DNA of 64,000 nt from Bolinopsis microptera. Lineage: Eukaryota; Ctenophora; Tentaculata; Lobata; Bolinopsidae. Of the stretch, positions 50,301-60,719 are shown in pieces. The DNA lies in the NCBI RefSeq assembly GCF_026151205.1, contig NC_087082.1, positions 7,261,908-7,325,907 of the forward strand, written 5' to 3'. The number at the start of each line of letters is the position of its first letter. Within the stretch, counting starts at the first letter, position 1. The notes beneath the pieces were generated by a model, which worked only from the letters and a program-made list of their open reading frames with translations, searched no databases and was not told the origin of the DNA. Both the position numbers and the translations under genes were made by a program.

Positions 50301-53300
50301 ACACAGCAGTCTCCCCAAAATAGCAATGTAGCTGTGTCTTTCACGCGACATCCTTCAGGATCCGAACAAGTGATTTCCTCCTTTATAGTGAGCTTTGGTA
50401 GTATGGCTGAGGTAATGATTCGATAGAAGATGAATAAGAAAATTAAAAATAATCTATTGATACACAAATTATTTATATAATACTAATAGGGAGGCTGGTC
50501 TTGTAACAAACTATGATTTAAAACATAAACCTATAAACTAAAACTCAACTGGGCTCTCCTATGTCACCAAACTAAACCAATAAGTAATTTCAGATTATTA
50601 TATTTTTCTATATTAGTATAACAAGTATATTGACGTATATAGTAGTGGATGGTTGAGGGGGTTTCAAGCACAGGTCACTCTCAAATCCTAAAGATAAGCA
50701 GTGGCCTTCGGCAATTGAAACCTCTTCAAACCTCCCCTGATTTATTTATTGTTGATATTGTTTGATTGTGCCGTAAAAATAAATATTTGTTTTATTAAAT
50801 ATTTGTTTTATTAAAACAACAGCCACTTTGAAATTCACATCACGTGATGTAGTGAGCAGATCACGTGATGTAGTGAACTGATCACGTGATGTAGTGAACT
50901 GATCACGTGATGTAGTGAACTGATCACGTGATGTAGTGAGCTGATCACGTGATGTAGTGAACTTATCACGTGATGTAGTGAACTGATCACGTGATGTAGT
51001 GAACTGATCACGTGATGTAGTGAACGATCACGTGATGTAGTGAACTGATCACGTGATGAACTAACCACATGCTCCTGATACCCAGGAAGTATCATCATCT
51101 GATAACGTGAGCACTCCCTTCATCAGATAGTACTTGGTTACACCGCTAGCCACTTCTTTTGTTACACCAGTGCACTCTGAAAGGAAGGTATTGTGGGCAA
51201 GTCACAAGTGGGCAACAGTAAGAAAAAACCAATTGGCAATTATGTAGTTGTAACAATTAATATACTGTGATACTGTATAATTATTAATTAAGCACCATTA
51301 ATTATTAATTAAGTCTTATTAACGAAGATGTAATTGTCGGATTAATATCTTAAATACTACTCGTTTTCTGGATTAATACCTTTGTTAACAGTACAAGGAA
51401 TTTGAGCTTTACTGAGATCGTCGTAGCCTGTCTCACCCAGTTTCTCACCCAGACTCATCTTGGTGTGTTCACACCACGTGACTAGTAAAATATAGTTACA
51501 AATTAATTAAACTGATTATATAAAAATACAAAATAATATAATTTTCCTCAAAAACTGAATTACTATTCAATGGCTAAGAGGTCATAATATATTAGATTAA
51601 ATATGAATTACTGCTTAAACCAGTTATCAATCGTTTTATTAAAAAATGTCCATCTTGGAGATCAAAGTACAGTTAGCAGTTTAAATTAATATGCTATACC
51701 CAGTTGCTGCACTGCCCAAGATATGAACATTACAATTATTCTAAAAGTAATATTATCTAGCTGATTATCCAAATAAAGATTGGTAACTGACCACAGGCCC
51801 CGGTGACCCAGGAGGTGTCCTCAAACAATGAGGCTGTCAGCGAGCCCTTGCCCAGATAGAATTTGGTTACCCCGCTCCGCACCTCTTTTACTACTCCGGT
51901 GCACGCTGAAAATAAGGTGATAGAATATGTTCAAAACATTACCGTACCGTTGAAATGACAAATTTCATTCAAACAAAAATGTAATAGGGTGAATTCCCCC
52001 ATCATACCTTTGTCAGCGGTTGCAATACAAGCGTTTTGGGTGGTTTTGAGATCGTCGTACCCTGTTTCAGTGAGTTTCTCATTCAGGTTGTACTTATCAT
52101 GCTCGCACCAGTCAACTGTACAATTATATCTTATTACTAATTGTATGAACCTATAAATATGGAGTATAGGGGTCTTACTAGGATATGAGCGAAAAAATAA
52201 ACGTTTAACGCTTGCCTTAAGGGGGCCGGGGGGTCTTCATCAAAATTCTCTCGAAATTGACTTTATAGTTGTTTCTGGTAGAAGGGAGTGATATCTACCA
52301 GCTGCTTTTGGTCCCATGAAAAATATTGTTCCTAGCCGAAATTATCACCGGTCTAAGGTCAGCGCTTATGTGTAATTGTATTGCGCGAGCGATTTTCAAT
52401 CGCAAATTCTGAAAATCGAGTCTAAAAATCTATCTTCTCCTACATTTTTTGAGTAATCACCCTGAAACTTTCAGGATATGTTTTGAGATAGGCCTTTAAA
52501 AAATTTTTATTCAATTTTGAAAATCTTGGACCTCGTTTTTTTACGATTTTTTCAGGTCCAAGATTTTCAAAATTAAATAAATTTTTTTAAAAGGCCTATC
52601 TTAAAATTTTGGCTTGAACGATCTCTTTTAAATGATCCCTAGAACATATCCTGAAAGTTTCAGGGTGATTGCTCAAAAAATGTATGAGAAGATAGATTTT
52701 TAGACTTGATTTTCAGAATTTGCGATTGAAAATCGCTCGCGCAATACAATTACAAATAAGCGCTGACCTTAGACCAGCGATAATTTCGGCTAGGAACAAT
52801 ATTTTTCCATGGGACCAAAAGCAGCTGGTAGATATCACTCCCTTCTACCAGAAACAACTATAAAGTCAATTTCGAGAGAATTTTGATGAAGACCCCCCCC
52901 CCCCCCCCCGGCCCCCTTAAACTCTTAAACACGATCGGGATGTTTTACTTTTATCAAAAATTATATTTTTGGGTCGGAGAAAACATTGGCCACACTCTAC
53001 ATCGAGTCCAATGTTTCATAATTTAAATTAATTCAATTAATTTTGATGAATATTATAAACTGACCGCAGGCACCAGACAGCCAGGAGGTTTCATCTGCAG
53101 CTTTATCAGCTGCAGCCGCCGTCAATACCCCCTTCATTACAAAGTATTGGGCTGCTAGCTTTGTAACTCCAGTGCACGCTGAACAAATGTTATAGTGCAG
53201 GCAAGTGGGTACTGTGGTAAAATGAAACAGTCGTACCATACCATTCTGTTAAAATGACAAATTAACATTGAACCTAAAATCAAATTGTTGGACTATTGAA

Positions 53301-56300
53301 ATCTATAATATACATTTTGGATGATTATCAAAAGTAATACCGGTGTTAGCTGTGCAAGCATCTTGAGCGAGCGGTAGAGTGAGGTATACGTCCTCAGTCA
53401 GCTTTTCAGTTAGGTTGTATTTTGCGAACTCACACCACTCAACTGTACGATAAAATCTACTTATAGATCATACAAGGCTAAAAATATGGAGAATTTAACA
53501 GGATTTGATTTCAATTTGACGATGATAATCTCTGTATTCTTAAAAAATTGAATTATTTAATTTCTCAAATGATATTATATCATGTTTGATACAAAAGTAT
53601 TTTTTCAGTATAACATAAGGTACCTGCAGCCACTGTCACTGTTATCTTATCATGCTGTGTGACTAGGAGTTTACCGGTTGTCAGATCCGTCAACATGCAC
53701 GTTCCTCTGTTTTTATTATAACAGTTACAAATTACAAAGTTGAAAATTACTTGTCTACTGTCAGATGAATTAACTGTGGATTGTGGTTTCCCTTCTGTAT
53801 TTTGAGAACACAACTAATATGGAGAGCATCATCTCAAAGTTGCTGCTCAAAATTTAGTTAGTATTGAAAATCAGACAGTGCAACTCTTACGTGTAAGAAG
53901 GTTGTTTACTATAAAACTTGGTGTCCTTCGCTTCTAGGGTTCCGTTGTGGAAAAACTTTCCGTTAAAGTAAGCCTGTGTAGAACCATGTGATTATGAGTT
54001 TATTTAAAACCTCGGAAAGTGGTCAAGACTTAAATGTAACCAAATCAATTGTACAGTTCAAATAAAAGTGGGACTGTATTACCGATCTAGCAAGAGCCCC
54101 CAGGGCACCGTTTTCTGCTATGTTAACCACGTCCTCTTTAGCTTTAATTACCTCGTCGTAGAACCACTGTCCAGAAAGTTTATAAATTACAGTTTCCAGG
54201 AAAAATACACAATATCAATACGCTTGTTGGGCTTGAGCACCAAAAATCTTGAAATATTATTGCTCTGCTGAACAGTAGATGACCAATGACATCTGAAAAC
54301 CATACAAATAACTAAATAGATTGGTGACATCAAACATACCTTGGCGGGATCAACTGCGGTGAGATAGCTAGGGTTGATCTCTTTATCTGAGTCACACTTG
54401 GCGCTGTTCGCTGACTGCATGAAAATTTAAATTATTTAATACTGATACTCAACTTTTTGAGGGGATATGTTTCAGAATTTTTACAACTGTAAGTTGTTAA
54501 GCGCAGTAACTTATTCCTAATATATACCAGTATACATAATGTTAAGTGTTTTTATGAATAATTATATTTCAGTAAGAATAGTAATGATGGAATAAGAAAA
54601 AGACTCACTGCGGAACACCATTTTTTAATAGCTGTTAAACAAGTTTTAGCTTCTTTTAACTTTGTAAGAAGAGTGAACGTGGTCTCGTTTTCCGCTGTAT
54701 ATTTATCATAGAGGTTTACTATGTTTGCTTTTTGATGATTTCCTATCACTGAATAAGTTAGATAATATAAACAGGTGATAACATCAAATTCACAAGACAA
54801 AATTATAGATTTTTCTCTTTTTGGGCAGTCCCATTAATTAACAAATCACCGTATTATACGTAGAATCACAAAGACACTGCACATAATTAGATAACTAAAC
54901 AAGTTATCTCATGAAGATATGATCTAAAAATAGCTTCCAACAAGCACCTACTGTCAGCAACCATGAGAGATTTGTTGTACATATCCGACACATTCTGTGC
55001 TATCTGAAGGTACACGTAACCAGACGCATTGACCACAGCTTGGTTCATGCGAGTCCTTAGTATTCCCAGTTGGGTCTTCTTGTAGTCTTCCATAAACAGC
55101 ACAGTCATTTGCTGCAGTGGGTATAATGTATAATGTATAATGTATAATGTATAATGTATAATGTATAATGTATAATGTATAATGTATAATGTATAATGTA
55201 TAATGTATGATGTATAATGTATATAATGTATTATAATGTATTATAATGTATAAACAGCACAGTCATTTGCTGCAGCGGATCGTTAAGTTGCGAGTATAAT
55301 GTAGACAATTATTAAGTAACAAAAGGTAGTTGGTCAGTAACTTATATTATTAGACTTATATTAATAAATATACTTGTGGCAGTTGTGGGGAAAAGCAAGA
55401 AATTCTCACACTTTTATACCAGTCCTTTTTGCTATCAAAATAGGGTGCATGATATAATATGGCATAATTTATCGTTTATACAGGACTGAGCAGGACATTA
55501 AAAAGATGAAATGGTATATTTATAATAGTAAATTTACCTCTTCAATATTTTTAGTAAAGTTTTCTGTGACCTCCACAGTCCATTGAATGTGTCTTGAAGC
55601 TTCATTTACATTATTTGAGATGTGCGTATTGGCAACCCACGCAATGATACAACCAAACCTTGAATAATGTCAGTGTTATTACGACCAGTTAAGTTGCAAC
55701 TAGTCTATTTCACAAAGATGACAATCACGATTGAAATAATAATTACATATATTTTTTAAATAATGATCTATCTATAATTTAGATAATACAATATCAGAAT
55801 TAAAGAAAAATACATTAAAGCTTACATTACAAAGACAGTAAAAAGAGACAGTAGGAACGATAAAATGAATCTCATAGAACCCTGACTGTCAGCAATTCTT
55901 TGACTTTTCACCTCAGTGATGTTTCCTGTAAAATTCGGAGATGTTACAGCCCTAACAATGGATATTGAATGTATGATGCAATAAACCTCCAGCTCCCGGG
56001 CCTCTGGCAAAACTAGATCTTAATTTTTCAGACGTATTATTATTTATTATGGTTTATGATGGAAAGCGAGAAGTAAAACCAAGATTGACTTACCTGTTAA
56101 TTTGAGTGACCAAAAGATTATGTAGAAAACGAGAATAAACGTAGCAGTCAGGACCCCGATAGCGATAATCACCGCTATGGTGAGTTGGTATTCTACTAAT
56201 TTTAGTATTTTTGATAAACTGTCAATAGGAGATAGTTCCATTGCCAGTGATACCGTTTCTGAAAGACGGTATTATTATCGGGGATATTATCATGCACATG

Positions 56301-57187
56301 GTCTCCATATTTGAGGTTACCTTGTGTACAGCCTGCATGATAAAGTGAATCAAAGACCTCGATATCATTGGAGAACTGGAAAAAAAAATATTTGAACATT
56401 TGTAGCAACAGGTTAGTGGCGTAACGAAGGCCCCCACGGACCCCTGCTGTAATAGTCAATTTCAGCAGGGTGCCTAATGGTAACGTTATGCCACTGCAGC
56501 AGGTACAACTAAAACTGTCAAGTTATCCTATATCTTAAAATGTGTTACACCAGATCAGTACTAAAGCCACATTTACCAAAGAGTGACTTTCTGGTTATTA
56601 CATCTAAAAAAGCATCGCCAATTGTTTTGAATACGCTCAATGTCTTGACATCATAATTAGTTCCGACATCAGTAATAATAGGAGGTACTATTGGATAGGG
56701 ACGAAGTTCATTCTCACAGGTTTCTTTGTTGTACAGCTTTGATGCACTGAAAAATGAACCATAATGATTTTGTTACTTAGTTAAGTACATAGTTAAGTTA
56801 CTTAGTAAGTTACTTAGTAGGAATAATTTTGGAATCCAAATTGATTCTTGTGGAATAAAATTCAGTCAGTCACAAGGACAAATCACTGGCTTGAGAATGA
56901 TTTTGATTGCACCTTAACCAAAATTATCCTTACTCATTATGACACAATTAAAATAATAAAGATCAAATTTATTGAATTTAACGGATTCATAAATATAAAA
57001 GTATTTCTCTTGAAGCATTGGAATTTAAGCTTAAATGACACACTTACTTTGGCCACCTTTTCCAGTCGGTGTAATCTGGTGCATCTCTGATATGTCTGCT
57101 GCCCTTCTTTTCGACTGACTTTAGATCCCAACCATATGAGAGCAAGGGGATGGAAGTCAAACTGATCACCACAGTCCAAAGTATCAT
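44357..57187 (-). CDS. Prominin-family protein with PAN/apple-like repeats and a kringle
   Basis: About 31 exons encode ~1,480 residues, against ~860 in typical prominins (five-helix proteins of membrane protrusions that bind cholesterol). Start ATG 57187 gives a signal peptide (MILWTVVISLTSIPLLSYG). TM1 (56094-56258) and TM2 (55826-55925) follow, then a coiled first loop (55538-54083). Inserted in that loop are a Cys-bearing exon (53624-53813), three two-exon PAN/apple-like modules (53442-51066), another Cys-rich exon (50242-50406) and a kringle (49802-50105 plus 48302-48516). Then come TM3 (47506-47616), TM4 (46829-46988), the second loop (46420-45165; TFKDLWLRCRDNKTLW) and TM5 (44775-44936, 44357-44499; NYFCGYMV). 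Phases agree at all joins except 53891/53813; the donor after 56746 is ambiguous (56577 or 56551), as is 46068/46083. The last exon is missing. The IC1 loop lacks the usual cysteine cluster. Confidence 0.85.
47170..47524 (-). repeat. 35-bp minisatellite copying the prominin TM3 exon donor
   Basis: Ten units, read on the minus strand as CCCCTCATTTGAG then GTAACGTCAGTCTGAGGTGTT. The unit nearest 47506 is the genuine exon end and donor, used in phase to join TM3 to TM4 across an intracellular loop resembling that of prominins (GVCMGY ... LRTSACSMGG). The nine others lie in the intron and most keep the complete donor. Confidence 0.85.
48302..50105 (-). other. Kringle domain (two exons) within the prominin gene
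   Basis: Exons 49802-50105 and 48302-48516 join through acceptor CTTCTTGCAG at 48517. Six cysteines follow the kringle pattern: KCGPKE, YRGNISVTVKGTDCKKW, HNFCRNP, RAWCFTGTG, DWEYCKV and PFC. The conserved YRG, GTxCxxW, NFCRNP and WEYC blocks are all present. The linker is longer than usual between C2 and C3. Kringles are disulphide-knotted protein- or lysine-binding modules, always extracellular, which agrees with the predicted loop topology. Confidence 0.85.
48911..49717 (+). mobile_element. CCTTACTCGGG family element, copy D
   Basis: Complete element with both terminal repeats and TA borders, inserted in the intron that splits the kringle. On the minus strand it keeps VAPLADKMKVLLR, then YDYEFQAQKRGDDERDD and the acidic stop-terminated tail. 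It is therefore the best preserved C-terminal part of the family open frame in the window. Confidence 0.8.
50840..51058. repeat. 21-bp array of CACGTG palindromes
   Basis: About ten units of GATCACGTGATGTAGTGAACT in a prominin intron. The array begins within a few bases after the donor at 51065 (GTTAGTTCATCACGTG, minus strand). Each unit has the E-box core CACGTG inside the longer palindrome GATCACGTGATC. Confidence 0.9.
51066..53442 (-). other. Three tandem PAN/apple-like modules in the prominin gene
   Basis: Module 1 is exons 53341-53442 plus 53065-53178, module 2 is 52008-52115 plus 51792-51905, module 3 is 51380-51481 plus 51066-51176. Each is 71-74 residues of the form WCE, KYNLTEKLTE, AQxAC, CTGVTKE, KYYLMKGVLT, DTSW, GACG with four cysteines. 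The CTGVT plus YYL arrangement resembles PAN/apple domains. All introns within and between modules are phase 1, which allows module shuffling and tandem duplication without frame loss. Family assignment is tentative; the repeat itself is certain. Confidence 0.75.
52222..52916. mobile_element. 695-bp full-length foldback flanked by TTAA
   Basis: Arms of about 320-360 bases are near-perfect reverse complements around a 20-base centre (52534-52553). The ends GGGGGCCGGGGGGTC and CCCCGGCCCCC are bordered by TTAA at 52218-52221 and 52917-52920. TTAA target sites are typical of piggyBac-type elements, but the palindromic body has no coding content. It lies in a prominin intron between two PAN-like modules; a C-run of about 18 marks the right end. 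Confidence 0.75.
55091..55276. repeat. Heptamer array between two copies of a splice acceptor
   Basis: About 18 copies of TATAATG (55119-55250, slightly varied on the right) lie directly before the exon starting at 55111 on the minus strand. The 25-base exon start plus acceptor at 55094-55118 (AAACAGCACAGTCATTTGCTGCAG on plus) is repeated at 55252-55276, on the far side. A second potential acceptor followed by a truncated exon copy is thus present. Confidence 0.85.
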
Positions 57188-57473
57188 TGTTAGTCAAAAT
57201 ACCACTTACATTGTGGATTACCTTGTCACCATGCTAAAATACAAATCATACATGGTAATTGATTACAATACGTCCTATAACAATAAATTGTAGGTTGTTT
57301 CCATTCCACAAGATTATTATACTGCGTCAATTATGACAGCAATAATTCTCTTCATGTTAAATCTGAAATCGAAAGCTTTTAGCTTTCAAATCAAAATCTT
57401 AAGGTGAAGCTACTAAGTTGAATGATGTTTTTCTACCTCAAGTCCTCAACTACAGTTCTATCAGCATGATATA
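57188..57473. promoter_or_regulatory. Shared upstream region of divergent genes
   Basis: Only 286 bases separate the prominin start codon (57187, minus) from the start codon of the small membrane-protein gene (57474, plus). The interval must carry both 5' untranslated regions and presumably a bidirectional promoter, unless unseen upstream non-coding exons exist. No TATA box or initiator could be assigned. Confidence 0.4.
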
Positions 57474-58342
57474 ATGACTAATGAGGTGACAAGTAAAACT
57501 TTTAGCAGTTTTCAAAATTTAAGTTTTGCAAATGCAATTCTCAGGTTTCTCATTGATGTTTATTTTTTGCCTTTTTTTCAATTATTCGCATTCTTTCGAA
57601 CCTCCTGCTACTCATCAATATCAGAGATCTCCTCACAGGAATTTACCTGCTTTGCATCGCAATTGTGGATTCCATTACATACGGAGAAGAAAACTGCAAG
57701 CAGCAACATGCGTGGTTATCAAGCACCATGTGTTCATCACTTGGAGTGGTAAGTACATTTGGGGCGTAAATATTCCTTTTTTCCATGACTCTTTTCAGCG
57801 TGTTCCGTTTGTTTGAAATTTTCAATTTGATATTTAATATGTTAGAAAACCTTTTATTGAAAATCGCTGGTTTGATTATGACTGTTACTGTTCCAAGCCT
57901 TATGATTGCTATTGAGCCTCTTATTTTATTCTTTGAAGATTTGTTTGTGAACGGAATTTCATACAACCCTAACATGAAACTGTTTTTACCTTGTGTGGAT
58001 TTTTTAAAAACTCACTTCGGTGTTATAGAAAGTTTCTATGGGAACGTAAGGTTGCAAGGTGACACGTCATGGCAACGCATAAACTCACTGATTGACGAAA
58101 TGTTCACAAGTGACTACAACAATGGGACACTTGACCGAAGGAAAATTCATTTTTACGGTGCTGATGGTGTTTGTCTTTTCAAGTACTTTGTCCAGAACAA
58201 TTATCCACAAAAAGCCTTTTTGTGGCTTTGCTTAGGAGTTAACTTATTCTGTTTTTTTGACAATTTGCTTTTGCTATACTATAAGCTCATCATTGTGAAA
58301 ACAAAAAAATTGGCTGAAACTTTGGAACTCAAAGAAATCTAA
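57474..58342 (+). CDS. Small two-helix membrane protein, family unknown
   Basis: Two exons, 57474-57748 and 57799-58342, join in phase across a 50-base intron (GTAAGT ... CTTTTCAG). They encode ~272 residues. The second exon carries a hydrophobic segment KIAGLIMTVTVPSLMIAIEP and a second one LWLCLGVNLFCFFDNLLLLY near the C-terminus, with a ~90-residue hydrophilic stretch between them (including DTSWQRINSLIDEM, YNNGTLDRRKIHFYG). The first exon is open in two frames; the frame used here is the one that matches the phase of exon 2. An alternative start at 57526 offers a signal-like N-terminus but is out of phase. I do not recognise the family. Confidence 0.5.
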
Positions 58343-58576
58343 CTTCATATCAAGCAATTGCATAGAAACTTCTATTAACTTGATAAAATTGAACCAAAGC
58401 ACTATTAGTACAATCACAGGCAGCTGACTTAAAAGATACTTGGACTCGAAACAATTTTAAATTGCAGTAATCAAATTGCAGTCAAACACACTTACTATTA
58501 CTATCATGATTGAACTATAAGCTGAAAAGCTTTCAGATCGTTTTTTACCACTTGCTGAATTTTTTTAAATAATAAA

Positions 58577-58850
58577 TATTTGCTCTAACCAGAGCCCTCT
58601 CCACAGGAGGAGCTAAGTGCAAAGAAACTGTCACTAACTGCTACAAACTGCTACTAACTGCCACTAACTGCCACTAACTGCCACAAACTGCTACTAACTG
58701 CTACAAACTGCCACTAACTGCTACTAACTGCCACTAACTGCTACAATCGCGCCCACGCATTTGCGCGCGACAGTAGCAGTTAGTGGCAGTTAGTGGCAGT
58801 TAGTGGCAGTTTGTAGCAGTTAGTGGCAGTTTTATGCGCGTCGGGATTTC
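58577..58850. repeat. Hairpin of ACTGCCACTAACTG units
   Basis: The left side holds about ten ~10-base units alternating CACTAACTG, TACAAACTG and CACAAACTG. The right side holds their reverse complement (CAGTTAGTGGCAGTTAGTGG), facing each other around a GC-rich centre CGCGCCCACGCATTTGCGCGCG at ~58748. The left border TTGCTCTAACCAGAGCCCTC matches the reversed end of the 14882-15003 insertion. Confidence 0.75.
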
Positions 58851-59839
58851 AAATCGAGCGCTCATCATTTATATAATAGCAAGTCTGCAGCGCTTAGAGC
58901 TGCATTGTTGACTAAACCAGACTGTGCACGTTGCGCTAGATGTCAAATGTTGCAGATAGCGTATACGTTTTTTAAAACTATGTTTTGATTTTATTTGACT
59001 TAACTGTACTTGTAGTAAACGGTCGGCCGTTTTACAACACGGCAATATGACTGCTTGTGTTAGTTTCGACATTAAGTATTTTGTTCTCGCATGAGTATAG
59101 AAATGTTTGATATGAATTATGAAATGAGAAGTCGTGTATTGTGTAATAGATTCAGAAGACTCGTAAATGTGCAAGTATATGAATATTTATATCATATCCA
59201 TTGAATTATATTCATGGGACCAGCAAAAGCTCACAGTTAACAGCATTTATTTTTATTTATGATAAGATGATAAGTTCGTTATGAGCAATTTTTAATTTAG
59301 TTCGTATCAGGCTAGGAGTCTAGTAATCGAGTTTTATTTGCTAATAAAAAAGACTTCTCTACGGTATTAGGAAAACTGCTGTGATAGATCGGAGCGCAGC
59401 AAAAAATGTAATAGCTTGTCTGGACCAAATTCTACCAAATATTATCACTACAAGTATAACACTTTTCGGAGTTAGAATGGTGATGTCCATATGTTAACGG
59501 TGCGCGGTGATATCATTGAAGCTGAAGTCGGCACTAAAAATTTAAGTAGATATACCTCACGCCACACACTAATTGCTGATTGCATTCGTTTGTAATTTTA
59601 TTGTCTCTTATCAGCTTGCTTACTTCTCCTACCTTAACGCCTAACGGCAAGATTGATGTGTGCTTTTACGTATCTGACAAGTGAAAATTAATAACAATAA
59701 ATTTCACCTACTGAACGATTTCATAATAGAAATGTTGCTAGTTTGGTTTTAAATCTATTTCTCCACCGTGCAACAGGATCTGTTTCACGTTCACTCTTTA
59801 TAAGATAAAAGCCTATAATCGATGATTTTGCCCTTATAG
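58851..59839. other. Intergenic, nothing recognised
   Basis: AT-rich sequence without supported gene. A 101-codon open frame on the minus strand (58869-59174) has no support. Confidence 0.4.
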
Positions 59840-60283
59840 CTTAGTTGTAGTGAATTCGTACGGAACGTTCACTAAAAATAGTTTGTGAACGCGTTCGCTC
59901 AAAGATTTTAACGTTCGGAACATAAGAATTTAAAATATTAATACGCTATCGATTCCCGCAATTTTACATGTTCTATATGAGTTAGAAGAGTTTTAGCGCG
60001 CATGCATGCACGTTTCAGGCCCTAAAACTCCGCTAGTGTTTGTGGATAGAAGTCGACTATTTATGCTCAATTCTCGAGCCGATAATAGCCTTGCTTAGAT
60101 TTTCAGACAATAGTCTTAAGATTCCTGTTGGTTTCATCGGTGTAATTTATTACAAATATTATTTGTTCACCTTAAAGTTAGCAAATTTTGCTTTTCGCAA
60201 TTGAAACCATAAAAGTGATATGGTTAGTTTTGCCAACAAAAGGTGGCTCGAGCTCCATTCCCCCCTACATTCAGTAGGGTTTT
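59840..60283 (+). mobile_element. hAT-type element, left end
   Basis: CTTAGTTGTAGTGAATTCGTACGGAACGTTCACTAA-like sequence starts here. The first 13 bases equal the terminal repeat of the element at 62722-63563, and the following GGAACGTTCACTAAAAAT matches that element's other end in reverse. It is probably the 5' end of the larger element whose transposase remains follow. Confidence 0.65.
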
Positions 60284-60719
60284 GTGTTCACCCGGCTTAT
60301 ATATCAGGGATATGATCAACACACGAATCAGGATGTCTGGAAGGAGTTTCTAGATGTCATGTACACGTGGTGTGACGGCGCAACAAAGAAGAAGATACTT
60401 TCGCAGTACACGTTCTACCGAGAGAAAAGAGGCTTATTCTCTACTGACGCTGCCTCAAGTTTTAGCCAAGATTCTGACGGTCCAGTCTCTTGGTGGAGCA
60501 ACTTCGGTTGCGAGGTACCCGAACTCGGAACTACAGAGTTTTGCAATAAAAGCGCTGTCGCAATCGACATCAGCCTCACCCTGTGAGACGAATTGGAGCT
60601 TGTACGACTGGGTGATAAACAAAAAAAGAAACCGCCTCACAGTTGACAAGCAGCGAGACCTTATTTATGTTGACGCAAGTTTGCGTCTTATGAACAATTC
60701 ACGAATTAAGGAGCAATAA
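60284..60719 (+). pseudogene. hAT transposase C-terminal domain, frameshifted
   Basis: The plus strand encodes the end of a hAT transposase: FYREKRGLFSTDAASSF and PVSWWSNFG in one frame, then after a one-base shift near 60510, YPNSELQSFAIKALSQSTSA, CETNWSLYDWVINKKRNRL and LIYVDASLRLM to the stop. The W-rich PxxWW and NWSLYDW ... KKRNRL blocks are the hallmarks of the hAT dimerisation domain. The rest of the transposase is missing. Confidence 0.85.

Noticed and set aside
57048-57240. Reading frame containing TLDCGDQFDFHPLALIW as the prominin N-terminus
   Set aside because: The other frame starts with ATG and a signal peptide and joins the next exon in the correct phase, as the rejected one does not.
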